Part shown: positions 38,476 through 49,660 of the stretch, piece by piece | Layout of the letters: each line of letters opens with the position of its first letter | How positions within the stretch are numbered: position 1 is the stretch's first letter | NCBI GenBank assembly: GCA_032622095.1 | Contig: CP136062.1 | Span: 13,295,710-13,359,709, forward strand | Length of the DNA: 64,000 nucleotides | Source of the DNA: Siphonodentalium dalli | Taxonomy: Eukaryota > Mollusca > Scaphopoda > Gadilida > Siphonodentaliidae | Reading direction: 5' to 3' | Notes under the pieces: model-generated | Told to the model about the DNA's origin: nothing | Databases searched by the model: none | What the model saw: only the letters and a program-made list of their open reading frames with translations | Program-made: the position numbers and the translations under genes

Positions 38476-39200
38476 ATTTTTTTGGTTTTTTTATTTTTTT
38501 TGTACGAAGATTTCACAGTATGTTTTTCTACGCGAATTCCGAAATGGATCATGTGACACGTGACTTCGCACACATATCTGTATACAGATCTACAGCAATG
38601 TAAACAATTCCTGCACGGATAAAATGAAAAGTCACAAGCGTTTAACATCCTTTATTATGATTTATGACCCGTTTCAAATCTAAACGCATCGCGTGTACGT
38701 GTTTAAGTCTACATGCTCAATGTTGACGCATTAAGGCCTATGACATATCCCTGTAAATATTGGCAGTGTACGTGTGTCTATATATCATATAATGGCTTAT
38801 TCAACTAATACTGTGTCGACAACTTCATGGTGTATCACTTTATCACAATATATTTACACACTAAGTGTAACTATCACTTAATCCAGCATTCCTATTGATC
38901 GGCGCCCACGTGACTAGTTGCAATTAGTTCTCGGTGAACGCAGAACAGGTCATAACTGCAGCCCCATAATTACATCGACGCGTCATAGGTTTCGGAAAGA
39001 AGAACGCGTAATGTTTTGGGCGCAATTGGACACGCGCAGGATTGACTTAATAAATCATCATGTTTCAATATAAAGAGCCTCGTTGTTCCTGTTAACTTTG
39101 CCAAGGGCGCTATGGGATATTTTGGGCTGGTTTTGTCACGATACACTTTTAAATTTAAATACATTTACAAAAGTGGCTTTTTCGCTAAATGTATATAAAT
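38476..39200. other. No gene recognised
   Basis: Unique sequence with no convincing gene. Confidence 0.4.
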
Positions 39201-39361
39201 ATAAGGATTAACTGTCATGTGGACTGTTTTTATGGAGATGTAACCGCGAGGTGAGTGGTCATAACTTGTATGTAAAACCATTCTGGTTTTACACAAGTTA
39301 TGACCACTCACCTCGCGGTTACATCTCCATAAAAACAGTCCGCATGACAGTTAATCCTTAT
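39201..39361. repeat. 161-bp near-perfect palindrome
   Basis: Left arm ATAAGGATTAACTGTCATG..., right arm ...CATGACAGTTAATCCTTAT. The arms are about 78 bp each with only one or two mismatches and a three-to-four-base centre (around ACCATTCTGGT). It also contains GATGTAACCGCGAGGTGAG and its complement. It would extrude as an almost uninterrupted hairpin. No target duplication was identified. It could be a foldback MITE or a recent inverted duplication. Confidence 0.95.
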
Positions 39362-39758
39362 TTAATGCGTGAATGGTTAAGGTTATATAAGTGTTTAACA
39401 TAATTTCTGTATTGTGTATAAATAAAACTATCACAAACATGCATTATACCCGCTTCAAGTGGTATATAATTAACTATTATGTTGTTGCACGTGGTTCCAC
39501 AACTACGTTTAACAGTGATACATACCATGAATTCTTTAATAGTATTGTTTTTCGCAGTTTTTACTCTTTTATCCATAATTTAAACTGGCATTACTAGAAT
39601 AATGCTGAAACCTACTAAGGTCTCATTGTGTTTACAATTTTACTCGATGTGACATAATTAAATTAATACCGGAGCAGCCGGACAGTGATAAAAACCACAT
39701 AAAAACAGAACACCACAAAGCCAAGAGATGTGAGGGCCAAATTTACCCACCACCCGTA

Positions 39759-40020
39759 TTGATCGACGAGGCGGTAAACTCGAATAATGAGCGAAAGACT
39801 TGTGATCGACATCGTCAGCCCACTAGTAAGATGAACTCACGGAAATATGTGAGCACATGGTTCACACGTGACTGTAGATCACCACGAACACTTTACCGAA
39901 GGCACGGAAGACTTTTAAGAAAAGCCCGACAACTACCAATAAACAAATATTATTAGATAGCCGCAAAATATACAGAGAGAAGATTACATCAAACCGACAT
40001 CAATATAAAGAAAAGTAAGC
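39759..40020 (+). pseudogene. Non-LTR retrotransposon ORF2 fragment, endonuclease-RT linker
   Basis: A frame from 39759 to 39956 encodes a basic peptide with WFTRDCR followed by YRRHGRLLRKAR. This is the pattern seen between the endonuclease and reverse-transcriptase domains of Jockey/CR1/RTE-type ORF2 proteins (W[FY]...C...R..YR......R). After a TAG at 39954-39956, another frame continues with SRKIYREKITSNRHQYKEK, which fits the continuation of the same linker (a basic Y..K repeat), suggesting a frameshift; it then meets stops. No endonuclease or RT domain is retained nearby, so this is a dead fragment. The assignment rests on motif resemblance only. Confidence 0.4.
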
Positions 40021-40136
40021 TCTGGAATAATGCATAACCTTCGTGTCAGTTGAAGAAAATACTTTTGGTAATTTATTAAATAAATGGACACCCGCAGAGC
40101 CGAAAACCAACACCGGAGCTTGGTGATTGATGATTA

Positions 40137-40981
40137 TCTCATATATATTTTGAAGACCTCTGTCTGTCTGTTTGTCTGTATGTATGTTTGTCTGTCATTA
40201 ATACAAATCTACGATTCTCGACCAATCGGGACGAAACTTGGTACGTGTGTGTAGTTTGACCAGGCGGTGGACGTTGTCGTATTGGCGAACCCGTGCGGCG
40301 CCCACTTTGCGCATGCGCAGACGAGATCTCGGAAACGGGTGGAGCTATCGACTTGAAATTTGCTATGTGAATGCATCTTGCCCAGGATACGAATTTTATC
40401 GGGTCGCCGAGCCCGTACGACGCCAGCTTCGCGCATGCGCAGACCAGATCAAATCTGTTTTACGCCGTTTTGCGCTAATATATTTCAGTTCGGTGCTCAC
40501 AAATCGATTCGATATAGCGCGAATAATAAATTGCCAGTCATATAATTTGCATGGTTAGAATCTGTGGCGCTTCCTCTTTCCAACGATATATCACACGCCT
40601 GTGTCCGTTTAACGTTTCTACCTTAATTATCGGGAAGAACGCAGGACCATGCTTCGGTCATCGAAAAACATTCCGTGAATCTATTACGCCGTCAAGAGAT
40701 CGTGACGTGATCGCGTTTAACTCTTTACCGGCCGATGTCGCGTTAACTCCTCACCGGCCGAGGTATCCGCAAATCAGTCCAGATCTCGAAAACGGGTGGA
40801 GCTATCGACTTGAAATTTGGTATGTGAATGTATCTTGCCCCGGATACGAATTGTATCTGGTCGACGAGCCCGTACGACGCCAGATTCGCGCATGCGCAGA
40901 CCAGATCTCGGAAACAGCTGGAGCTATCGACTTGAAATTTGGTTTTTGAATAGCCCGGACAACGTCGGGCTCATCGGCTAG
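40137..40981 (+). mobile_element. Helitron-like non-autonomous element 1
   Basis: Starts TCTCATATATATTTTGAAGA directly after A (40136) and ends with a 6-bp-stem hairpin (AGCCCG, loop, CGGGCT) followed by CATCGG and CTAG at 40978-40981. A TC start, a terminal hairpin, a CTRR end and no TIRs are the Helitron hallmarks. After the 5' end come a TCTGTCTG-rich stretch and then a 122-bp internal repeat with GAGATCTCGGAAACGGGTGG and GTCGCCGAGCCCGT. A non-repeat insert (about 40449-40785) interrupts the repeats. No Rep/helicase is present. Element 2 follows without any intervening base. Confidence 0.75.
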
Positions 40982-41618
40982 TCTCATATATATTTTGAAG
41001 ACCTCTGTTTGTCTGTCTGTCTGTATGTCTGTCATTTATACAAATCTACGATTCTCCACCGATCGAGACGAAACTTGGTACGTTTGTGTAGTTTGACCAG
41101 GCGGTCGTCGTTGTCGTATTGGCGAGCCCGTGCGACGCCCGTGCAGCGCATGCGCAGACGAGATCTCGGAAACGGGTGGAGCTATCGACTTGACATTTGC
41201 TACGTGAATGTATCTTGTCCCGATACGAATTTTATCGGGTCGCCGAGGCAGTGGGACGCAAGCGTCGGGCATGCGCAGACCAGATCTCGGAAACGGGTGG
41301 AGCTATCGACTTAAAATTTGGTATGTGAATGTATCTTGCACCGGATACGAATTGTATCGGGTCGCCGAGCCCGTGCGACGCCAGTTTCGTGCATGCGCAG
41401 ACGATATCTCGGAAACGGGTGGAGCTATCGACTTGATATTTGGTATGTGAATGTATCTTGCCCCGGATACGAATTTTATCGGGTCGCCGAGCCGGTGCGA
41501 CGCCAGCTTCGCGCATGCGCAGACCAGATCTCGGAAACGGGTAGAGCTATCGATCTGAAATTTGGTTTTTGAATAGCCCGGACAACGTCGCCCGGACAAC
41601 GTCGGGCTCATCGGCTAG
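40982..41618 (+). mobile_element. Helitron-like non-autonomous element 2, joined to element 1
   Basis: Begins TCTCATATATATTTTGAAGA immediately after the CTAG of element 1 and ends with its own hairpin and CTAG at 41615-41618, followed by T. It carries the same 5' block and about four internal 122-bp units. The terminal hairpin is partly duplicated (CCCGGACAACGTCG occurs twice in succession). The flanks of the pair as a whole are A on the left and T on the right, the A|T target of Helitrons. Confidence 0.75.
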
Positions 41619-41736
41619 TTATATATATTTTAGACAGAGTGGGAATAAAGGTTTCCAACTTATCTCTCTTTCAACTTACCCTTGTATAAACGTTCTGTAT
41701 TGTCTAAAATCCATATAATTGCACATACGCTTATGA

Positions 41737-42000
41737 GCGAGGTTGGAACATATTATAAACCAATTAAAGATTATGATGAGCGAAAACAAAGTTGAAAACG
41801 AAGATAATTTTATTCAAGAATGTACACTATACATCAGCTTGAGGGGAAATTATGAATCTATATTTAATAGCTCGGAGGAAATATCAACTGAATCTATTTT
41901 TAATCCAACAACATATTTGGATACAAAACATATCTGTGATTTTATTAAACACGCCTTTGAATTACGAAAGAAGAAAGAAGATAAGGACACTATAAACTAA
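41737..42000 (+). pseudogene. Non-LTR retrotransposon ORF2, C-terminal fragment
   Basis: An open stretch to a TAA at 41998-42000 encodes about 87 residues. The segment NKVENEDNFIQECTLYISLR matches the pattern near the C-terminus of Jockey/CR1-type ORF2 proteins (VEDE.HFL.EC.LY..LR), and the final HICDFIKHAFELRKKK matches their usual ending (a CKFI..AF..R segment). The two cysteines expected just before NKVE are not visible and a TGA at 41734 blocks the frame upstream, so this is a 5'-truncated remnant. The 3' tail runs to about 42175, where AAATAAAGATTGAATGATTG resembles the short-repeat tails of such elements. The Helitron pair lies 120 bp upstream. Confidence 0.5.
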
Positions 42001-42175
42001 TATGAGCTCATGCTTGTCGGATAGTAGTTCTGTGTGTCTAGATACAACTACATGTATATTTGGTTAGTTGTGCTCCATATATATATTCCAAAATGTATAT
42101 ATTCGTCTGTATTCGAATAACGCAATATGTTTCAACACGGGCTTTTTTCAAATAAAGATTGAATGATTGATTATT

Positions 42176-42740
42176 AGTAAGATTTTGCGGTATTCTGTAT
42201 TGAGATTATTTCGATAGTCATGTAGATTTATTTTCATTTCCCAAGCAGTATTCATAATACAAGTTGTTCTAAGACCCAAATTCGAATATTACGGGTGGGT
42301 GTCCCAAAATGAACCCCAGTCATGTTCGCTTGGATAATCTGAGAAATATGTGGTTAAGTATAATAAATCGAATCGTTTCGCTCTCGATATATTAAATCAT
42401 ATCGTGTGTTTGCGAGCCATTCAACATTCATATTCGTTAATGTCATCGACATATTGTCAAAGTTAAATTGGATTTGGCCTGAGGCGTCACATTTTACATA
42501 TTAGATGCATGATAAGCAAACATCATGTGACCAAGGAATTATAATCGTATTAACAATAGTATGTGGTATTTATGGTGTCATACATTATGTGCATGGGTAA
42601 TGTGACGGGGACCTCGCTAACAAGTCTTAGAGTCTGTGATGTATATATATCTATGTGTGTGTATATATATTTATATACATGATGTGCTTGCATATATAGT
42701 TATTATATGAACCATTACGTACAACGTTCACGCACACATA
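42176..42740. other. No gene recognised
   Basis: AT-rich unique sequence; short TA-rich microsatellite-like runs near 42640-42680. Confidence 0.4.
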
Positions 42741-43217
42741 TCCCTGTCAGCTATATAGGCCGAACTTCACACATGCACCCCATTATCGCACAGTAACGAA
42801 CCACATTACCTATATAGTGAACCTGCACCCCCACACTTACCTCCCCCTCATTATTATATGCATGCACCCGTCATGCCAAACCTATACTGTTTAAAATACT
42901 GTTTATATTTGTTGCTGTACTTATTGGAGGGCGGAGGTCCATTTAAGTTGCAAGAACTTGTCCTCCAATCTTCCCTGTCAGCTATATATGCAACCCTTGT
43001 ACGTAACACATGTAACCCCCCCCCCCCATTATCGCACATAAACGAACCACATGACATATATAATGAACTTGCACCGCAAACTTATCACCCACATTATTGT
43101 ATGCATGCACCGTCATGCCAAACCTATCCTTTAAAATACTGTTATATATTTGTTGTTATACTTATACTGTGTTGTAGGAAGCGGAGGTCCATTTAAGTTG
43201 AAAGAATTTGTCCTCCA
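42741..43217 (+). repeat. Tandem duplication, about 232 bp
   Basis: Two diverged copies, each starting CCCTGTCAGCTATATA (about 42745 and 42976), continuing through ATTATCGCACA, ATGCATGCACC and GTCATGCCAAACCTAT, and ending GGAGGTCCATTTAAGTTG then TTGTCCTCCA. The second copy contains a C run of about 14 (43018-43031). Confidence 0.85.
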
Positions 43218-43416
43218 GTACCCCAGTCTTTAATATACTATTAAAATATGTTTAAACCAAACAAAATTTAAAATATGCCAACATTACCAGTTGCAGCTCG
43301 CTTTTTGCTTACAGTTAGAGTCTAGGTATTAGTATTATTAGTTATATGTGTAAACCATACCATGACTCGCACGATCGTCAGACTAGTACAATCAGGAATG
43401 TCCACCGGAACTCACG
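43218..43416. other. No gene recognised
   Basis: Short AT-rich spacer with nothing recognised. Confidence 0.4.
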
Positions 43417-43870
43417 ATATTGATCATCCTGGAAACTCGTTTGGAACACATGATATTGACCAATCAGGACTATCGTTGTGAACACATGATATTGACCAAT
43501 CAGGACACTCGTTGTGAACACAGGATATTGACCATCGTTGGGAACATAGGCTACTGATACTCATGACGATCGCTGGGAACACAGGATATTGACCAATCAG
43601 AACTAGCATTGCAGAGAGCTTCATTTTTACAATTTATTACAATACCACATGGATATTATTGCAGTGTACACAAGGCAGTATATGGCGTGGTGTAAAACAA
43701 TGTATTACAATACCACCATGGATGACCAATCAGGACTATCGTTGTGAACTCAGGATATTGACCAATCAGGACTAGCATTGCAGAGAGCTTCATTGTTACA
43801 ATGTATCACAATACCACCATGGATATTACGGCAGTGTACACAAGGCAGTACATGGCGTGGTGTAAAACAA
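43417..43870 (+). repeat. Irregular tandem repeat with larger duplication
   Basis: Several copies of a block GATATTGACCAATCAGGAC with CGTTGTGAACACA lie at about 43430-43600 and again near 43725-43780. A larger segment (GCATTGCAGAGAGCTTCATT, then ACAATACCAC, then GTGTACACAAGGCAGTA and TGGCGTGGTGTAAAACAAT) is present twice (about 43608-43700 and 43782-43870). Confidence 0.8.
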
Positions 43871-44486
43871 TTAGTATACAGCGTTGTGGAATTATAATAG
43901 TGGTGTTGTTGTTATTGTTGTTGTTGTTGTTGTGGTAGATGGAAGTTTCAGAAATATTTCACGATATAACACCTACCTTGTTCGAATTGAATCCGAAATC
44001 CTACTAAATGCAATTACAGCATGATGTATGAAGCACGCTATAATTCCTAAACATATTCATCGAAGCGGCACACGAAACATGAAGATACCCACCTCTATGT
44101 GAAACATGCTATCAATGGAGGGCGACCCGAACGCTTAAGTTCATTAAAATAAATCTCATGTTTGACGGCTCGTACATTATTGGAGGTAATTATTTCCTCA
44201 GTCACCGGGGGGACAAACCAACAATAATATAATTGTTGAATTCGGCTCAGGCGTCTATACACAATGGTGTGTCGGGGCGGGTGTATACAATAGGTAGGGG
44301 TGTGTGTATACAATCGTATGTTCGGGGTTGTATTCAATATGCGGAGTGTTGAAAGATACATGCATCTCCGTCGGTGCATTGGAATTTCAATTGCATGCTC
44401 TTGAATCAGACCGAAAATTGCAAGACTGCACACATTTGGGTTGCAAGTTTCCAACTGTTGGCTCAAGCTTTCCTCTGTCTGACATT
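43871..44486. other. No gene recognised; (GTT)n microsatellite
   Basis: A GTT-rich microsatellite lies at about 43908-43940. A 123-codon open frame on the minus strand (44095-44466) has no recognisable motif. Confidence 0.4.
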
Positions 44487-44660
44487 TTCAACCTAACACC
44501 CCCTATTGTCGAGTCTAACATCCCCTCCTATGTTGGAGTCTAACACCCCCTATTGTTGAGTCTAATATCCCCTCCTATGTTGGAGCATAACCACCCCTAT
44601 TGTTGAGTCTAACACCCCCTCCTATTGTTGGAGCATAACACCCCCCGCCTATGGTCGAGG
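44487..44660 (+). repeat. Short tandem repeat, ACCCCCTATTGTTGAGTCTA
   Basis: About seven copies of a 22-27-bp unit alternating between ACCCCCTATTGTTGAGTCTA and TCCCCTCCTATGTTGGAG forms. Confidence 0.8.
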
Positions 44661-44747
44661 TCTAAATATTGCCTGGAATATCAACAACAATTAAGTAAAT
44701 AAACTTACATTTGGTCTTAAAGACATAGTATGTACTTTGCATGAAAC

Positions 44748-45046
44748 CGATAAGTTGGTATTCAGGCGCTATGATAACAGGAGGAATGTAACATTCTACT
44801 AACATCGTCGAAAATTTGAAGCAAATCGAACATACCTCTCGATAGAAAACGCTCAATTGTAAATATTTACTACCCCATTCAGGACGCATCAGATTCTGTC
44901 GGCGATAAACTATCGAAAACGATTTCACGATCGAGAGTCACTGCATTTAATTCATATATAAAAATGACGGTGTGTGTTGTCAATTTGAATATACTATTTG
45001 TAAAAAATACTACTTTGAGCAAGATTGTTCTCCATTTGTATTTGAT
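44748..45046 (+). repeat. Dispersed repeat, copy 2 (partner at 835-1131)
   Basis: Same-orientation partner of 835-1131. It has a small insertion (GAACATACCTCTC) and point differences. Similarity ends near TTTGATC, after which the two loci diverge. Confidence 0.75.
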
Positions 45047-46089
45047 CACCCTACCGTAGTGTTTCACATCACTTTAAATTTCAAATGTGTTTTAAGTCAG
45101 GCTTCAAATTTCATAACACGTTTCCCCGTCGGTAGGGGGGGGCACCATCAGCTTGGGAGAAGCACACCAGTCTGATAATTATTTTTAAAACGGAGATAAA
45201 GCATAAATATGTCAAAATTCATCGGGTCGTGAATATTTTCCTTCGTTATTCTCTAATGTGAATCACATACCAAATGTATAGTAGTATTGTTGAATAATAA
45301 CAAAAGTCGTGATTTCAAAGACGATAAAGCGGTATAGCATCGTCAAAAATCTTTGGACCGTGACCAAATTCGATCATGTGCGTTATACAATATAAACCAC
45401 ATACCATATCCCATGAAATTCTTATTACTATTATCGAAATTATGATCTGGACAACACAGACAGACGGACTGACTGACGGATATGCTGATTACAATAATTT
45501 ATGAAACATGTTTGGTGGACAATAAACAGCGGATGCAACGTGGTCATGTGTTTTGATCGCGATACAATTCCCCGCGCATGAATCCTGAAGTTTGCTGATT
45601 TTTACACGCAGTAAAAAAGTATCTATTAGTAAACGAATATCCGTCCATCTATACTTATGAAACTCCACTGTGTGTGCGGGTGTCTGTGTGGATGTGTGTG
45701 CTTGTTTGTGTGTCCGGCTTTACGCGACCAAACGGCTGGACCATCGGAGCTGAAAATGTGTACACAGAGATAAATTTACCGGGGAAGCGCCATAAGATAG
45801 GTACCGTTCACATCATATATCTTAAAACGGCACTAATAATTAATTTATCTAAATAATTACTAATATATACAAAATGGTTTGGAATCTAGTCGTTAAACAT
45901 TATTCGCATGGATAAATCGATCGGATGAGTGTCACGATATATATATATATATATATATGTGCCGTTGACCTGAGACGACTAATAAACAATTATTATTAAA
46001 TAAATAATAATGTACCCAAAATGGTTGGACCCTAGAACCTAGCACGCGCATTACCATTGGATAGGTGCCGCTCATCCGATAGTAGTTGG
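45047..46089. other. No gene recognised; degenerate repeat-like block at 45640-45860
   Basis: The block at 45640-45860 starts with CTATACTTATGAAACTCCAC and a TGTGTG/TGTCTG stretch, then GGCTGGACCATCGGAGCTGA, and resembles the 5' part of another non-coding mobile element, but its ends are not defined. A (TA)n run lies at about 45940-45958. Confidence 0.4.
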
Positions 46090-47110
46090 TATTTTACGAA
46101 TGTAGGAGTGATGGATCGACCGATATTGGGTTATATGAAGCTGAAACATGCAATAAGGCTACTATCCACGAGATAACTCGTAGTCGGCAACTGGGACGGA
46201 ATTTACCAGCGGCATGGTGTCAGCTATATGTACAAGTTATCTTATAGATAAATAAATATTACGTTTTCGACGACATATATGACATAGAATGCTATACAGG
46301 TGCATTTAGTTTATAGGACACAGTAAATGAATACACACTATTACACTCTACGCAAGCTAAGACGTCGCAAACATAATATGTATTTACGAGGTAACTCATA
46401 GGTGGCACCAGCGATGCACACTGGTAGATTCCATCCCAGGTTCCGACTAAGAGCTATCTCTGCATCGTATAATCCGATTTCGTTCGACTAAACTTGTATA
46501 AGACATGATAAATTAATTTTTATATACGCCCATGTTGCTGATTTATTCAACATTCTATATTCTCGGGAAAAGGTATAAATGCCCACGTCTATCATGGGAC
46601 AGAGACATACGGAAGAGATCCTGATGAATTGGGGTGTCCTGGCAATATTTCAAACTGCAGCCCCCACCCGCCTTTCTGGTCTAGTAGTGAGACCCCGCCT
46701 TTCTGGTCCAGCGATGAGAAACAAACCACACCCGCCTTTCTGATCTAGTTGTGAGACCCCGTCTTTCTGGTCCAGCGATGAGAAACAAACCCCACCCGCC
46801 TTTCTGGTCCAGCGATGAGAAACACCCCCCGCCTTTCTGGTCCAGCGGTTTCAGCATCATATAATTATAATTCGGTTGAAAATTGTATCAAACATGATAA
46901 AAATAATTATATATACACACTTGTTGCTGATTTATTCAACGAATGCCCTCTACATGTATATTGCCCGGAAAATATCTATTTGCCCACGTCGACCATGGGG
47001 CAGAGACGTGCGGAAGAGTTCCCGATGAATTTGAGTGTCCTGGTAAGATATCAAACTTCAACCACCCCGCGCCACCTGTTTATCGGGATGCGGGAATCGT
47101 AAGTGAAGCC
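46090..47110 (+). repeat. Dispersed repeat with CCTTTCTGGTCCAGCG minisatellite
   Basis: The block from about 46096 (CGAATGTAGGA...TTATATGAAGC...GAGATAACTCGTAGTCGGCA) to about 46850 matches 59440-60178. It ends in a short tandem repeat of CCGCCTTTCTGGTCCAGCG with GATGAGAAACA (46665-46850). A further partial copy of the part TGTTGCTGATTTATTCAAC...GGCAGAGACGT...GAGTGTCCTGG lies at about 46860-47070. No protein is conserved between the copies. Confidence 0.8.
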
Positions 47111-47871
47111 ATTCAAATGAAACATATAGAATCAGATCGTCTGATATGTATTGGAGTGTAAATCTACGTTGCTTGTTAGTCCAGTGCATTTATGGTTTCC
47201 CCTCAAATTGCAACACAGTGTTTCCTAGTGGGAATAAGTACATTAACCAATTAAAAAAAAAATTAAAATCTAGAAAGGTGAAATTGATGACTTTTGTGAA
47301 ATAAATCTGTCAAAATTTGGTAAAATACTCAATTTATGGATTTTCAAGAATGTTTATAAAAAACATTATTTTCAATAGGTCTTCCATTTGTATATCCATG
47401 TTGTAGAATACACAATCCTGATTACAGAACAGAATATCTTTCCCAGATACGTTAAGTATTTTTCGAGTTATGTTCCTCCAAAATTGGGAGTTTATCTAAT
47501 TGCAGAGCCTCAATTTCTCAAAATTAGTTAAACTCCATTTGTTATGGTCTTGTATTTTAAAAACTAAAGAATAGTGAACGTAGTTCTTGTTGTTTTAGTA
47601 ATTTCCTCTCATTTCTTTTTGTTTCCATGATTCAGAGGACAAAAAATTCTTAAACAAAATGTGAGTTCCATTGCATGCATGGACATAGCCAAATTTTCCA
47701 GTGATCCAGAACCGGCGTGATGGAATGGCATATTTGAGGTCAAACAACTCAATAACTATATCCATATTTCCTGTATTTTTCATAATCACTTAAGTATACA
47801 TGGTTAACACACAATGTGAAGGAATTTCCAAGATCATTGTGTAGAAAATCAACTTATGGCCCTATGTAAAT
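47111..47871. other. No gene recognised
   Basis: AT-rich sequence. The end AAAATCAACTTATGGCCCTA (about 47848-47867) recurs inverted near 57113-57134, so this region probably contains part of a further dispersed repeat. Confidence 0.4.
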
Positions 47872-47972
47872 GATAATGACCTCGTGAAGTGTCTGATGCC
47901 AAATAATCACCCAAGGCCGCGAAGCGGCCGCGTGTGATTATTTGGTCTTAGACACTTCACGAGGTCATTATC
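47872..47972. repeat. 101-bp palindrome with nested GC-rich core
   Basis: Arms GATAATGACCTCGTGAAGTG... and ...CACTTCACGAGGTCATTATC, about 39 bp each with few mismatches, enclose a second hairpin built from GGCCGCGAAGCGGCC. The arms are AT-rich and the core GC-rich. It looks like a foldback element; no flanking duplication was identified. Confidence 0.9.
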
Positions 47973-48985
47973 TGACTTAAAACCCACTCACCCATGCGCA
48001 CATCATGTATGAGTGGCATTTAGGTATTCGGTCGGACACTGTGTTGTGAACACAGTGGTCTTTCGAATATGTATTAATTAATGTATAAGCTTTGCTGAAC
48101 GGCCATTTAAACCTACTATCCAATAATTGTATTGGTTTGGCTTATACATCGCTGACCTGATAGCGAGCGGTCGGCAACTGTGCGTGCATGTGATATCTTA
48201 ACACAATCTTAACACAATCTTAACACAATCTGAACACAACAAGCACGGGATGAATGCAAGTTATCATTAATCAGGAAAAAGTACCGTATTGTATGTCGCC
48301 TCATACTTATTGCCTGGCTTCCCCATTCATAACCCAGACCCGCAAGTTAAGAGGCGTGCTATTGTGGTTTGCCGCTGTATTGTGGACTCACGGCATGCAT
48401 GTGAGATAATTTTTTTCTTCATTTTGATCTATTTCAGCCTGTTTTCATAAATCATTTCATATTCAATCGGTATTTGTTGAACGATTACTAGCTTGAATTT
48501 CAATAACCCTCATTTCGCCAAAGAAGGGACGTGGTAACGAGGTTTTCGTTTGGGTGGGGCCTCAAGCTTCGAAGTTTAAACTGCACCCTCCGTTAGCAAA
48601 CAGCATTCTTCAACTTAATTTCTTATTTTTATCTTTGTATTCTGTTTTGCCCGCCCTTTTTATGTGTTATTGTTGGGTGCGTTTTATTTGTTATTTTAGA
48701 GTAGACGCGATTACTTAATTTAGAATTGGACCGATAAATAATTTCTATAATATGACCGTGGGTGGGGGTTGGTTGGTCAAACTTATCATACATGACGATC
48801 TGTATCATCTAAGATTTCTATGTATACACACTTTTTTGTTTTCCCTGGCAATCAAAATGTTATATTTAAATATTGACGCGAAAATGTAGTAGGAATTTCC
48901 AACTGCATTTGTAACCAAATCTGGACACTTCTATTTGGGCTGCAAGCATACAACTGGTATACGTCAAGCTTTCCAAGTGTTGTAT
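47973..48985. other. No gene recognised
   Basis: A short triplicate of CTTAACACAAT is at about 48198-48235. No gene seen. Confidence 0.4.
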
Positions 48986-49497
48986 ATACACTCTTATAAC
49001 TAATGTGGAGAAACGATTACACATCAAATGTGTAAACCCGGTTAATACACATAGCAATGTGTAGTTTTACATACAAATACATTGACCAAGGTCGTTCTAC
49101 ATATAATGTGTATATTGTGTTATACACAATTGTGTAAGAACGTAGAGCATGCGCATTGCGGCGCATTCAGTTTCAAAGTATGCTACATGACGGCCATATT
49201 GTTTGAGTATATCGTAGACAAAGAATGTAAGTTCATAATTCCGACTTGTGGGTATATATAAGTGTAAGAATCTACACCAATGTGTAAGGGATATGTGTTG
49301 ATTTTATGCACACCAGTGTGTATGAATGTGTGGAAATTGACCCATTTATTGTGTAAAAATTGTTACACAATTTGTGTACGTACATAAAACTACACATATA
49401 CTACTCAAATATGTTTAAGATCAAAAATGAATAATGATTGTGTAGCAGGGCTACACATTGTGTGTAGAAAACCTACACATTAGTCATAAGAGTGTAT
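48986..49497. mobile_element. TIR element with ACACA/TGTGT palindrome clusters
   Basis: A 512-bp element with inverted ends ATACACTCTTATAACTAATG (left) and ATACACTCTTATGACTAATG (right, read inwards), over about 24 bp. The interior is filled with paired motifs of the ACACAT...ATGTGT type (for example TTACACATCAAATGTGTAA and TACACAATTGTGTAAG), at least eight times, like an array of binding sites for one protein. TA lies at both borders. No transposase. Confidence 0.75.
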
Positions 49498-49660
49498 GTC
49501 TCGCCAACCCTCGTCTGTGGTGGTGATTGCTTCAAAATTATGACACTTTAATAACAATTTTTCAACGAAATGTAAGAACGAGTTTAATTTTAACAGAAAA
49601 TAAATGTCAACTTATTGTCACTTTTACAATTGATGTGTCATAAATCATTGATATTTCCAA

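Noticed and set aside
40238-41572. Overlapping open frames on both strands rich in Arg, Cys and Ala
   Set aside because: They are read from the GC-rich 122-bp internal units of the Helitron-like elements, whose period is not a multiple of three; no Rep or helicase motif is present.
44095-44466. 123-codon minus-strand open frame
   Set aside because: No family motif, overlaps a (GTT)n-flanked repeat-rich area and has no splice or start evidence beyond an ATG.
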